Below are positions 48,036-60,250 of a DNA stretch of 64,000 nucleotides, in pieces. The notes beneath the pieces are model-generated. The model had not been told where the DNA came from. It ran no database searches and saw nothing but the letters and a program-made list of their open reading frames with translations. The stretch comes from Gongronella butleri. Taxonomy: Eukaryota; Mucoromycota; Mucoromycetes; Mucorales; Cunninghamellaceae. Position numbers and translations under genes: made by a program. Every line of letters begins with the position of its first letter. Position 1 is the first letter of the stretch. The stretch is taken from the NCBI GenBank assembly GCA_025201375.1, contig JAIWZP010000029.1:310001-374000 (forward strand). The letters are read 5' to 3'.

Positions 48036-48264
48036 ATCCCATCCTTTTTTTATTTTCGTATAGAGCTCGTTCCCTTGCACATCATTCCAATAAAGTTTGT
48101 TCATTTTTTCCTTTTCTTTTTTTTAATTTTTTCCATGGCGCTTGGTTGGGAAGGGAATTTACATTGTGATGGAAAGAAACGCGAAAATAATGGAGAATCA
48201 TAAGAATAAAAAGTGGGGAGGGGGAGATGATGACATCAATATAAAAAGAAGGGTCTAGAGTATT

Positions 48265-49637
48265 TTATGGCAATGGTCCAGCGAGTGTTTGGCGCCTTGT
48301 GCGCTTGATGGAGTCCCAATCGATGCCCGAGCTAACCTGCTGCTTGAGCCGTTGAGATGTGCGCGAGGCGGCTTCTTTTTGTTGCTGTGCCTTGCGTTTT
48401 TCTTCTTCCAATTGCCATTGGCGCTGTCGCGCTTGTTCGGCGCGTGCGCGCACGGTGGCGGTCTGGCCGGGGCGCAGGATGGATGCCGACCGGTTGGACA
48501 GGGTGGAGGATGACCGCGACAGGGGCGATGGGGGCGGCTTGGGCGATGTGGGCGACATGATGGGCGAGGCAGCGACACTCGCGGGTCGAGGAGGCGGCTG
48601 GTTATTCACCGGCGGCGCCGACATGCGTCGCGAAGCCTTGGTCGACGCTTGCACCTCTTGCTTGACCTTGTCTGCCGGTCCCTTTTTCGTCGAACTCGAC
48701 ACGCTCGGCTTGACATCCAAATACGATCGCAAATCAGGAATCGTCGGGCTATACATGCTCACCGGACGCGCCCGCGCAACAGGCTTGGGTTTGTCCTCAT
48801 TGTCCACTATGATTGAAAAAAAAGCGACAGAGCGCAAAATAAAAAATAAATGAGCCCAATTGACCTCATTGTGGCCATTTTCCACCATTTTCCATTCCAA
48901 TTCTCTCTCTCTCTTTTTTTTTTTTTTTTGCCCAATGACACTTTACTCGGGATGAAAAAGAGCGATTGCGACACGGGGGGCGTCACCTTGCCCTGTGTGG
49001 TGGTCACGGGGTCATTTTGTGGCTGCGTTTGTTGCTGGTACGATGGTTGTTGCTGGTGCGGCTGGTTTTGCTGCTGCTGAGGTGGCGTGTCGTCCGGGTG
49101 TGCCCACCAATCGGGGAATGTGTAAGGCATGTTGCCTGTGGAAGGCGATTTCGAAGCCGTGGCGACATGATTGGCGCCATTGGAAGTCAATGGCTGATTT
49201 TGTTGTTGGTTCTGATGTTGTTGGTGCTTATTGGACGTGGACCCAGCATGATGTGAAGATGCAATGGACGAGACAGAGGCAACCTCGTGTGTGGGGGACG
49301 CCGGCAAAAGATCGGGAGTCGTCGCCAGCATCTCTTCCTCCATGATTGGCTTGATGTGCATCGATGCCGACGACGACAATGGCTTCATGTTGCGTGGCGA
49401 CGATGCCGCCGATGACGGCAGCGTCGACGTGGGCGACGTGTAAGGTTTGTGCACAATCGCCTGGTCCGCACCGTGCGCAAGTAGCTGCGTCGTCAGCAAA
49501 TTGATACGTTCGCGGTCATTGGCATACAGCACACCAAAGCAAATGAGGTCCTTGAGCACAGAAAACCACTCGGTCGGCGGATACCGATTCAGGTACTCGT
49601 GCACAAACGGTGGCAACGTTGTCATAAACGCCTCCAT
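48265..49637 (-). CDS. Unknown protein with folded N-terminus and Q-rich middle
   Basis: Two exons on the minus strand: 48947-49637 and 48265-48806, giving 410 aa. I do not recognise the family. The first 55 residues look folded (MTTLPPFVHEYLNRYPPTEW, LKDLICFGVLYANDRERINL). A Ser/Pro and then Gln/His-rich stretch follows, with an isolated FPDWWAHPDD motif. The second exon is basic and Pro/Ser-rich and ends in a helical RARAEQARQRQWQLEEEKRK segment and WDSIKRTRRQ. The chosen donor (GTAAAG after CCGA) keeps the frame. It converges on the mL38 gene, with stops about 230 nt apart. Both ends could be searched separately for homologues. Confidence 0.65.
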
Positions 49638-50525
49638 TGCAAAAATAGTCAAACAAAGAAATGAAAAATAAGAAAAATAGGAGAGCAAAGAAAAAAAAAA
49701 ACCAAGGAGTTAGGAGAAATAGAGGGAAACAAGAAAAGAAAGAGTCAGAGGTTTGATCCCGTTTCGTCACAAATTGGATTTTCAAGCAAGCGGACTTTTT
49801 TTTAAGAACCTGGCCCCTTTTTATTTCGTGCCACCTTTCACCAACGTGGGCCGCCAATGTGTGGGGAGTCGTCACACACAGGCTGCCCCCATTTGCCTAC
49901 AGCCCTCTATCAAGCTTAAAATTTATGCAATTGATCGCGCGTCGCTCGAAAAACACACCGCGCCCATCTTTTTTTTTCGAGATGGATCACCATGACGCGT
50001 TTTCACACGATCGGCGCCTGGAATGGGGCCAATTGGGCCGTAGGGAGGCGCTTTTGGCGAAGCCGGTCAATGACCATATTGCCGCTCTTTATTTTTTTAG
50101 CTTCATCTCGGATCTCGCGTGCTGAATCATAATATTTGCTGGGCTGCCAAACAATGAAAACGAGAAAAAAGGAGGCGGCCGCTAAACTCAATTGACCACA
50201 TAAAAGGGGGTGTTGCCGGTAAAAAGGGGGGCACGGGTGGCAAAGAACAACCCATGGCAAGAAACACTTGATAAAAGGACAGAAAGACTCTTAATAAGAG
50301 TGTGACCTAGGTACCGTTTGGTGCTGACTACGTGAGAACATTGCACAAACACGAATGCATTTGTGTCAATGATGTTGACGGGGAAACAAAAAAAGAGGCA
50401 TGGCAACAAGGCCGACTCGGGTTTCATTGTTCTTTTTTTTCTTTTTCTTTTTTTCTTGCCTCCTTTTTTTTAAGCGTTTGTTTTGCAAATTGGCTGCATT
50501 TGCCTCCCTCCTGACAACGTAAAAA
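49638..50525. other. Divergent intergenic region
   Basis: It lies between the starts of the unknown minus-strand gene and the beta-lactamase-fold gene. No gene seen. An A-rich leader occurs near 49650-49740 and a T-rich leader near 50430-50475. TATA-like boxes are not obvious. Confidence 0.55.
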
Positions 50526-52097
50526 ATGAGATCATCTACACTTTTCGGCGGCGCTGTGAGTCTGGTGATCATGGCGATCGCCGTCCTGCTCAAGCGCGCC
50601 CAGCACCAGCTGCAGGTGCCTTATAAGCCATGGCATTGTACCTGGCCAGGCGTCCAGTGCGCGACAACGCCTGTCCACGGCTACGTCGACCCGCAATTTG
50701 AGTCGGTGCGACGCCTTTTTGAAGAAACCATTGCGCGCGGCGACGATATGGGCGCGGGCTTGGCCGTCTATGTGGACAAGAAATTGGTCATGGACGTGCA
50801 CGGCGGCTGGCAGCGCGTGAATCCCAATGTGCCCTATTCAAACGACACGTTGCAGGTCGTCTATTCGTGCACAAAAGTCTTGGTAACGCATGAAATTTTT
50901 TTTTGAAAAAATGAGGGTCGAAAGCGTGTGAACACACAAACACTTTTTTTTAAAAAAAGGGGGGGCGCGCTGGGGAACCACTGGCGACGTACAAACGGGG
51001 CTCATTCCTTTTTTCTTTTAAAAAGTCCAACATTATTATTGCGCAATTGGTTGGGCAGGGATTGCTGGATTACGACGCGCCAATTGCAACCTATTGGCCC
51101 GAGTTTGCACAGGGGAACAAGGAGCAGGTGACCGTGGGCGAGCTCGTGCAATACAAGGGCGGGGTCGGCTTTTTTGAAGAGCCGCTTCCTTATGCGATTG
51201 CGTCAGACCCCACAGCTTTCAGTGCGTGGCTCGCCGCGCGCCCTCACAACTTTGACGGTGTGCCCGTGCGCTCGTATCATGCCGTGTCCATTGGCTACTA
51301 TTTAAACGAGATTGTGAGGCGTGTCGACCCGCAAGGCCGCTCCATTGGCCAGATTGCAGAGGACGAGATGATGAAAAATTATGGCGTCGAGTGGCATCTT
51401 TCCCCTGACGACTCGTACGCGTCGCGCCTCGCCCAATTGTACCGCCTGCCCGTCGTCACGCGCTACAAGGATCTCTTTGATGCCCTTGTTGGCAAAGGAA
51501 ATTCCATCACCGCCGAATTCTTGCGAAAAAGCTCCATTGTCTACAAATCCGTCCTCAACGTCAACCCTGACGCCTTGGACTCGTTTGGCATCGTCAATAG
51601 CAAGCTGCGCACCATTGAGGGCCCCGCTTACTCGGGTTTCACCAATGCCGCATCGGTATGATACAAAAAAAAAAAGAGCAAATATCAGCCAAAAAAAAAA
51701 AAATCGCCGTTTTCATGATTTTTCGTTGTTATTGCAGATTGCCAAGATGGCAGCCATGATGGCGAATGGCGGTCGTGCGATTGTGCCGGGCGAGCCGGAT
51801 TTGCTGGATGCCAAAACATACGCGTTAGCGACGGCGCGCACGCCCGCAGACTATGATCACTTTTTGATGCGTGCTACAACGCTGCTAAAGGGCGGCTTTG
51901 GCGTGTTTGAGTGGCCCGTCCCGGGTACGCCTTTCTACGGCTGGACCGGCGCAGGCGGCGCGCTATTCCTTTGGAACGACGAGTTGCAAATTGGCTTTGG
52001 CTACACTACCAATGGCATCATTGGCGAGGGTCCTGACTCGCGCACGGTCCCACTTATGCAAGAAATCGTCCGCTGTGTAAAGGCTCGTACAAAATAG
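50526..52097 (+). CDS. Serine beta-lactamase-fold protein (LACTB/esterase type)
   Basis: Three exons: 50526-50882, 51026-51655, 51738-52097, giving 448 aa. A hydrophobic N-terminal segment (LFGGAVSLVIMAIAVLL) suggests a signal anchor. The class C beta-lactamase/penicillin-binding-protein fold is shown by the SxxK motif YSCTK (Ser114, Lys117), by the second-motif region SYHAVSIGYYLNEIVRRVDP, and by the late glycine-rich FYGWTGAGGALFLW, which takes the place of the KTG box. Eukaryotic members are usually esterases or peptidases rather than antibiotic-degrading enzymes, and nothing here points to resistance. Intron phase is 0 throughout. Neighbours give no clue to the substrate. Confidence 0.88.
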
Positions 52098-52447
52098 TTC
52101 AAAAGCGCCTGTCAATAAAAAAAAATGGCGCCATTCACATGGCAATTTTTTTAAAAAGTCAAAATGTAATTCATGCGCCTGATGATCAGGCCCGCTGTCG
52201 GAGCTGACCATGGACTTTCGACACCTGGTGGTATGGTTCAGGGAAAAAAAGCGCATAGTGTCCAATACTGATAGAGCAATCAATGATACTTTCAAAATTG
52301 GTCTTCAATTGCAATTTTCTCTGGTCTAATTGATGGATCACGATATGAAAAGTTCTTTTTACATGTTAAATGTATTATAAAAGTTTATTCATAGGACGAT
52401 TTGGCATTTACACAGCCAAAAAAAAGTTTGTATTATCATTTTTGATT
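52098..52447. other. Convergent intergenic region
   Basis: This is the space between the 3' ends of the beta-lactamase-fold and FAD-oxidase genes. It is AT-rich, with AATAAA-like and TATAAA-like stretches suitable for poly(A) addition on both strands. No gene seen. Confidence 0.6.
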
Positions 52448-54286
52448 CTATTTTCGACATACAAAGTGAGGACCTTCAAAATCTTCACTGCCGACGCATT
52501 GCAGACAAACAAAGAGGTGTTTCGGGTCCCATTTGCGTTTGATAGACACGAGTCGATCATAGTGGTTGCCAAAGAACGATTGCTGCCAATGAGCCTCTTT
52601 TGAGGACGCCTCATTAAAATACGCGCCAGAGCCAGGCGTGATGTCGACCAATTTCTTTTGAGCGTCGTTTGTGATACGATTTTCAATATCAAGGCGTTGG
52701 GCTGCTGTTGTCCCAGCATCAAATGCTGCGGCAAACACGTAATGGACCAAAGTCTTGCGCCAAGCAGGTGTGGCAGCCACGCTATCTGGATCTTGCTTGG
52801 CCACAGCACCACCTGCAATTGAATGGCCCATGGCAATACCAGAGAGGTCATAAGCTGTTACTTGCGCTGCTTCCCAAAATGCATCAGAAAATTCGTTGAT
52901 TTTAGGCGTTTCATAGTTGGACCGAGGGACAAGACGAGAAGCAATGAAGCCATTGGGCGAGACCATGGCAGAACAAAGTCCACCAGCCGAATTAGGATCG
53001 CACGAAGCGGTTGTCTTGATGTAGCTCCAGTAATTGGGGAATTGAATCAATTTAAACGACACATGGTCACCCAGCTTCTCTTTTGCAAAGTCCACGAATG
53101 GGCCAATCGTCTTGTTTGCCTTTGCCAAGTCTTGGTTGTCAAAGAGGATGTACTGGATGGCAAGCAGGTCCTTGGCAATCTCAAAATAGCCCGAATAGCC
53201 CTCATCAGAGAGTTTGGGCAACAATTCATTCCATCGATTGACCACCGTCTTGAGAGCAGCCTTGTCGCCATTGCCGACAAAGGTAGCAAACGCCATAGGC
53301 TTGTCTTCGTGCGTCTTATACGTCACATCATACACCACACCAAACGTCGAGCCTCCCCCGCCACGCAAAGCCCAAAACAAGTCGGAATTCTGGCAATCGT
53401 TGGCGACCACAACATCGCCTTGCGCAGTGATCACCGTGAATTGCAGCACATTATCCACGGCAAGACCATGAGCGGGCGACAATGCAGAATGGCCACCACC
53501 AGCAATATAACCTGTCATAAAAACGACAAAAAAGGCATCAGGCATGTCACTTGGAACGCGTCTTTTCTTCTACTTACCACCAGCTGCGCCAACCGTGATA
53601 TCCGCTCCACCAACAACAACGCGGCCAATCGCCGAGGCAGCCTTGTACACGTCGTACCATTGAGCACCTGCTTGAACAGTGATCGCGTGCTGGGGTTGCA
53701 TATTGCATTTTGCAGCCACAAACGAGTCTTGAATGGCAATTTTGTTCAAATGACGCGTCCAAATGCTGAAGGAACCCATGGCCGTGCTGCGACCAAGGAT
53801 ATCGTGCCCAGTTGCCCTGATGACAAGGCGAAGATTGTGTTTGGAAGCAAAGCGCACGCCAGCCTGCATGTCGGCCTGCTCATGAACATCGACCGCATAG
53901 ACAGGGACATTGCCTTGAGGACATGGCTGGCTGCGAGTCGTGTTGAAGCCACAAGTCTGATTTTCAGGCAAATAGGGCGATCCCATAAGCCAGCGCTCGT
54001 TTGTCAGTGCCCCCGCTTGATCGGTAGCCCATTTTTCATCGATGCGATGCTCTTGCGCAATTCGGCATGCTTCGGCGTCATAATGCGGGTCATGGCATGG
54101 ATAAAAAGGCTGGTGCGGAGTGACAAGACGACCATGGACAGTTGAATTCAGCTGATTCCATTGCTGTTGGCTTGGCCAGCAAGAGCTTTTAGCGGTGCAT
54201 TTGCAGCGGTGCGATTCCGTCGGACTTGCGGCTGTCACGGTGGCCAACACCAGGGTGGTAATGGAAATCAGGGATCGAAATTTCAT
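52448..54286 (-). CDS. Secreted FAD-linked oxidase (berberine-bridge-enzyme type)
   Basis: Two exons on the minus strand: 53578-54286 and 52448-53511, giving 590 aa. The signal peptide is clear (MKFRSLISITTLVLATVTAA). The N-terminal FAD-binding PP-loop domain has VRFASKHNLRLVIRATGHDI, where His161 is the usual covalent flavin anchor, followed by GGADITVGAAGGYIAGGGHS and VDNVLQFTVITAQGDVV. The second covalent anchor, a Cys in the VG..GG segment of bicovalent members, is replaced by Ala, so single attachment is expected. The BBE C-terminal motif is present in altered form (AYFNEASSKEAHWQQSFFG, then IKRKWDPKHLFVC). Several Cys pairs fit an exported protein. Fungal relatives oxidise sugars or take part in secondary metabolism; no cluster is visible here. 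An in-frame upstream ATG would destroy the signal peptide. Confidence 0.93.
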
Positions 54287-54640
54287 CAGAAGCTGCAAAA
54301 AAAAAAAAAAAAAAAGGATGATGTAGCAAATTTCATTTCCACACGATTCACGTTTTATACATTTCAGCATGCAAATGGAATCGGTTGAAAACGACTTCGC
54401 CTCATTCGCATCATCACATGAGAGGAAAAAGATATATTAATGCCAAGACCATGAAACCACATATTCTGCCCTTGGCGTTGCGTGCTTTTTATTGATCGAG
54501 CACTCGAGGAGCTTAGCAGATGTATGATTCCATAAAAGCTAACAAATGGCCGAGAGATCGGCTGCTCTTCTTGTGGATTCTCGTCGCACAAATGCAAACT
54601 GCATTTTTTTCAAGTGCCGCGCGTTTTGCCAAGGTTCCCG

Positions 54641-54707
<67 letters not shown>

Positions 54708-54989
54708 ACGCGGAGACCTGTCAATGCAAAATGAAGCGTTGCGTTGTTTGGCATGGTGTGACTTAACGACACTCAGTTGGCCAACCAGGTAAAATGTCAA
54801 GAGATCACAGATTTAAATTTTCACAAGTCTCAAGCACGCGACCCTGCGAATTTGCAGTGTTGCTTGCGTTGCCCTAATGTGCGGACCACTATCTGGAATG
54901 ATTAAAAATAGGAGGCAAACCGAACAGTTGTCCAGATCAGCCCAAAAATGTTAAAATGTTCACAATTTAGCGATTGTTCATCAAAGGGT
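54287..54989. other. Oxidase upstream region with long poly-T
   Basis: No gene was found. It holds the upstream region of the FAD oxidase and a very long T tract at 54642-54706. Beyond it the sequence grades into the repeat island. Confidence 0.55.
54642..54706. repeat. Poly-T tract of 65 nt
   Basis: Sixty-five consecutive T, the longest homopolymer in the window, flanked by cttcccgc-like sequence on the left and gacgcgg on the right. Its true length may differ in the genome because such runs are error-prone in sequencing. It could be the A-tail of an old retroposed sequence on the minus strand, but no body was recognised. Confidence 0.9.
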
Positions 54990-55960
54990 CGTTCGTTTGC
55001 GACAAACCTGCATCATTGAAGTGAAAAACGTGCGGCTCCATTTTGAGACTGTTTGATTGCCCGTTGCATGACCTCGATATGCATGAAATTTCAAGCAAAT
55101 GGTTCATCAATTTTCAAATTCGATTTTCTCGGCGGCGGACGCGGCCGTGGCAAGCCATCGTTTTAGTACACCAAAAGCAACATCTATATCTCTGTCGAAT
55201 GAGACAGTTTTATCACCTTCAAAAAAAAAAAAAAAAACTTGAATCGCCATTTGCTCAGCAACCACCTAATCATTTCCAGATTTTTATTGCACCAAAGACC
55301 AAACCTGTCTATCCAAATGTCGTCAGGTCATTTACTGTAGACTAGTAAAGAAATTCATGATTGGGTGGCCATGTGCGGCAAAAGAACCGTAACTCGGCCC
55401 AAACCCAAAATCAATAAATATGATACAAATCATGGTTGGATTGCCTCCAAAACATCTTGCATTATGATAAGCCATTTCGTCGCGTCTTTTTTTTTTAACA
55501 TGGCGCTAAAAACCAGAGGTCAGATGAGGCGTTGGGCAGATGAATCCAAAATACAGTATCGACATTTTCACAATTATGCTACTGTATACTGAGTATCTTG
55601 GTCAAATTCTTCTTCGATCGCCATGAAATTTGCATCGCTCGAATCAGACAGGCTTGGACGTCATTTCCAGAATGTCTGTTTGCCCGATGGGTGAACTTTG
55701 TACGCTTCTGTGAAACCCGTTCAAACATTTTAAAAATTTTCAACCTCGCTGTTCTGGGCAACTGATTGAACAACACACGGCGCTTTTAACGTGTCGAAAG
55801 CGCCCGTTGAATCTCTATCGAAGAATGAGGTCAGTTTCATCGATGGATGGCTAAAACTACTAGAGAAAATTCACTTTTTCATCAAAATTTTTAATCGCGA
55901 TTATATATTTTACAAAACTTTGCGGTACCCACGATTTTTATTGCCCAGTTTTCACGGCGG
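54990..55960 (+). repeat. Partial copy F of repeat family R1, two tandem units
   Basis: Two successive units are visible. Landmarks recur at 55072 and 55680 (ttgcccg.tg.atgac-type), 55190 and 55812 (tctct.tcgaa.gag-type), and 55276 and 55935 (gatttttattgc). They give a unit of about 610-660 nt, half the spacing seen in copy A. TACTGTA/TACAGTA occur at 55333, 55552 and 55580. Confidence 0.65.
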
Positions 55961-56529
55961 CACAGACTCCAAATTTGCACCATCTATGCAAAGTAGATTT
56001 TTGAGTGAGTTGAGAAGTTTTTTTTTTTTGTCTCCATCGATCCCTTCACGTTGTGTCCTTCATTGCATGTTTATAATTGGCCTTTAAGCCCATGTTCCAA
56101 AACTGACGAGAGGAAGCCAGTTGCGCGTCGCTCGCTGAAAAAAAATTCATTATATCAACCCGTACATTTTGCACGCACCGGGCACCGCCATCGTGCTCGT
56201 CGAAAAAAAAAAAAAAAAAAAAGGGGGGGGCCAAGTTTCTGTTCAAATTGAAGAAGCGGCGTGCATCGGGCAAGTTTATTTTTTGTGTCTTTTTCTCTTT
56301 ATTTATTTTGATTGCAATGGTTAAGCATCTTGACAATTTGGGGGACGAGTTTATGTTAAATCGAATCGTTAAAGAGAGACAAATTGAAATAAAAGAAAGG
56401 GGACAAGAAAGAAAAAGGGGAAGACGAGAAACAAAGCCCCGCCGTGCTCACTTTAAATTATTATAAAGGAACACCGCCTTTTATGGGCGGCACTTTTACG
56501 GTTGGCACCTCGTTTCTTTTTTTTTTTGG
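55961..56529. other. Spacer between R1 copies
   Basis: No gene was found. It holds a poly-A run (about 56204-56222) followed by G, and a purine-rich stretch to about 56440. The open frames here show no conserved protein. Confidence 0.5.
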
Positions 56530-59500
56530 CTGTTTTGCCTAGCCATTCATAATCACATATCTTTATCTCGCAATAAACGCACCCAGAGGCATACAGTCTA
56601 TTCACAATGAACATGCCCAGTGACATGCAGCCCATTCGCAGGCTCAAAAAAAAGACGATGTCGAGACAATAGACGCGCCAATCGCTATGACACGCAAGAG
56701 CGTGTCCTTGGAGCTGCATCGACACATTCACTAGCAAAAGAAGTTCGAGGTGTATGTATTCGACTTTAAACGGACGCGCTTGCTTAAATCAAAGTCTGAC
56801 GCGGTTTTTCACACGTCCAAGTTATCCTGCAAACAATCTGTTCGCGTCATTTCTGCCTGGATCTCGTTTTTTGAAGTGATCATCGATGGCCACATATGCA
56901 GCAGCTCGTGCTCTTTGTTGTGAGCCGCATTTTGAGGATCTGCGGCCAGTCTTCGTCGAGTTTGTCCTGTGGCGAAAATACGAAGTACAGTAGATTGCAT
57001 TTTACAGGAGATCTTGTCGATGGAGCCCGGGGTTTTCTGGCATTTTATCGGCAAATGGACGCATTCTACCATGTGGGTGAATGGCACGGCGATCCGAGGA
57101 ACCAATTTTTACCAGGTTAAAATTCGTGACTGTACCCCTTGGAAAATCGATGTGGCTCGCTCATCATCGAGTGCTTGCAGCTCCATGAAATTTTGGCATA
57201 TGAGCATTTTTGGTCTCACTCTTTTCAGAACAATACAGTAGTAAAAACCGGGGTTGATCTGACCGTTGGCAAGACAATTGACAATGCTCCTTAAATTCAC
57301 AATTTTGTCTCTAGCGCGTCAAGCTGCTATTACAGTATTCGACCAGGCTTAAATCTTACAAGTGGAAAGACACGCACAAGGGGGTCATTTTATCCCTGCC
57401 CGGCAACGCCGATGCGCAACATTTGTACGCTTGCAACGCCCAATCAAACATTTCAGTTTCGTTTTTCTCGGCAATGGACAAGACAAAGGATGGCGTGCTG
57501 CTGTGACAATACTATAAATGCAGAATTCGATTCTCTGACGGATGAACCCAGTTTCACCAGCGTATGATGACCAAAAGTGATGCAGAAATTCCATTTTCTA
57601 AAACTTGGCTTTGATTACAGTACTACCCATTCCTTGAAAACAGCTTGATCGACCCTCGATTTTTATTGCAGATTTGCTTAGGAAGAAGGGGTCAATGCAC
57701 CAAATGATATGACTCTCAGATTTCCACCAATGTGTAGGTTGTTGCCAAACTGATTTGAGAGACCTGAGCCTCTCAAAGCGGGGGACCCTCCAGATGCATT
57801 TTGACCTGACCCACCTTTTTTTTCTAAATTTGAAAAAAAAGATTTCGTCACCAAGGACTCATCGCAGCTCCACGAAACTTTTACATGTAGTGGACGTTGC
57901 TCCTCTCTTCTCAGAAAAGTAAAAATCCAAAGGTCAATCATCATGTGGTTTGTCGGGAAGCACGGCATTGCTGAAAATTTGGTGATACAGTAATACTGTA
58001 GCGCGTTTTTGTCAAATTCATTTCGCAGTTCTAAAATCATGATTCGATCATCGCCAAACCTTGCCACTTGGCGTTTTCAGCATCTCTCTTTGAAAGAAAA
58101 ATTAAAAAACCAGATGTTGATCGGGCCGTTTTCGTGGCATGCGCCGTTTTCAAGAATTGCTTGGCACAAATTCATGGATGACCAACACAAATCATGAATC
58201 GATTGCCTCCCAACCTTTGCCCTTTGACTATTTCTTCGCCGCGCATTATTCATCAACAACACAAGCAACATGAAACCCCAAGATCGACTGGATCATTTTG
58301 CAGATGAATTCGAAGAAATACAGTAATCTTCTCGTCGATATTTTTACAAACGCAGAAGAATTAAATGCCACAAAAAAACATCATGGTTGGGTCGCCCAAA
58401 ATCTACACATAATGTTTTACTGTACTGACGCGACTCTTTTTGGAAAACCGTTCAAACCACGAGTCGACCGAGTCATTCATTGTGCAGATGAATCCAAAAT
58501 TCTGACATATCCACAAATAAATCCGCCGGCACGAGTCTCTCAAAATATTTTGTGCATCGGGTGAAATGGCACCGATCGAAAGAGACGCACTCGGGTGTCA
58601 TTTCCTGATTGTTTGCTTGCCCGATGGATGAACTTTGCCCGCTTGCAAAAGTAGATCAAACATTAATTGGATCAATGTTCAAGCTTGCTTTTCTCGACAA
58701 CTGGAAAAATAACCAGCGATGCTTTTAATAATGTATCAAATGCTGCTGCTAAATCTCCACCGAATGAAACAAGTTTCACGGCGGTCTGATCAAAACAACT
58801 GGCTGAGGAAATATACTTTTCAACAAAAAATTCAATGACGATTTGCTCGACAACTGTCTAGTCAACCCCCGATTTTTATTTCAGATTTAATAATACTGTA
58901 ATAAGAAACATGGGGCAAAGCATCTAATGGGATGACTTGCAGGGCGCTAACTTGGGTTTTAACTTTTTGCATCGGTCATTTCTTCACCAGCTTGCTGCAA
59001 CCCACTCTACTACTACAGCGCACAAAACCGCGTACGTTGAATTTTCCGGGATCAAATACCCCCCGACCCCAGCTACACCCAGGTTTTGGCCAATCACGAT
59101 GAAGCTGCAAATGGCGTTTTATATGTTTTCAAGGGCGTATAAACTCATGGCGGTGTTTAAATTACGTGTCCATTTGCTGGGTTTTGAGTACTTAGAGATT
59201 TGGCTCAAATGCTGCGGTTTGCTCTAATGGAAGTACCTCAAAACCTGCTTAAATCGCCATTTTGTCACACGAATTCGATGTAAAATTTAATTTAGAATCG
59301 AATAAAGTTCTCACACGATGTCCGTTAACTTAGTAAAATTTCGAGATAATCGCAATTTACGACATTTTGGCCGATTTTGATTTTTGGCGGTAAATGTGCG
59401 ATTTTTTCACGTTTTTATTAAGAGAGCATGGCTCGAGCGAAAGTAACACCATTCGATTCCAAATCAAATTTTACATTCAGGGGCGTCGCGTTGTAGCCTC

Positions 59501-60250
59501 TAAGTGCACTTCCTGGGCGTCTAGCAAGAGATTAAAACGTCTTTACCAGTCAAGTATTTGATCCCGGAAAATTCAACATAGGCGCACAAAACCTGCAAAA
59601 TAAATACAGTACAATAAAAAAATTCCATGCAATTTACGCACCTAAATTCGGAAGTGCCAAACCTTAAATTTATGTAAAATCTTGCCCAAAGTAGGCACTT
59701 TTCTCCAGTCGATCGCCGTTCATGCGTCACTCTTTGGGCATTTTCTTAAAGTTGGGGCGATCTGCCATTTTGTCTGCCAATAGCAAATCGTTGGATTTAC
59801 CTGGTTGGGATGCATTGATCACTCGGAGTTCGAATTTTCCCAAGTTTGGCATTTTCTGAGATTGAAATGTGTGACCCTGAGTGACTCCTGAATTTTCAAA
59901 AGTGCTCGTAGCGCTTTGGGGGTTTAAGCATTTTTGTTGCAGTTTTTGCGCTGAATGCGATGCGGCTATTTTTGAACGGGGTCGACCATGCAGATGGCGA
60001 GATAAATGCAAAATAGGACCAATTTGGATTTTTTTGGAATTTAGGGGTTTAAAAAAATCGGGAGGACCCATCATGCTCACACGCTGTTGTTCATGTCGTG
60101 ACGCGTCCTTCATCCGCGGCCAGCCACGCTGTAAAAAAAATTCTGGAGGCACAATATGATAGGCCGGCAATAATGCGGCAAAGTCTGAAAATTACGGTCT
60201 TTGCTTGCTCTTTGGTTTTTAAAGATAAATTTGTACGTTTTTATGCAGTA
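56530..60250 (+). repeat. Long copy B of repeat family R1
   Basis: The partner of 14921-18030 in the same orientation, alignable from end to end with many small indels and one larger block without counterpart (roughly 59030-59560). It carries TACAGTA at 56986, 57234, 57331, 57616, 57986, 58319 and 59605; TACTGTA at 57994, 58418 and 58894; and a TACTATA variant at 57510. Several of these correspond to a plain TA in copy A. No open frame of substance. Confidence 0.82.

Noticed and set aside
50526..52097. Antibiotic-resistance beta-lactamase
   Set aside because: The SxxK fold is shared with many eukaryotic esterases; size, leader and motif 3 fit the LACTB/esterase group, not a resistance enzyme.
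56530..60250. Copy B as an assembly artefact of copy A
   Set aside because: The copies differ by many substitutions, a large block and clean 5-bp indels in both directions, so they are distinct loci.
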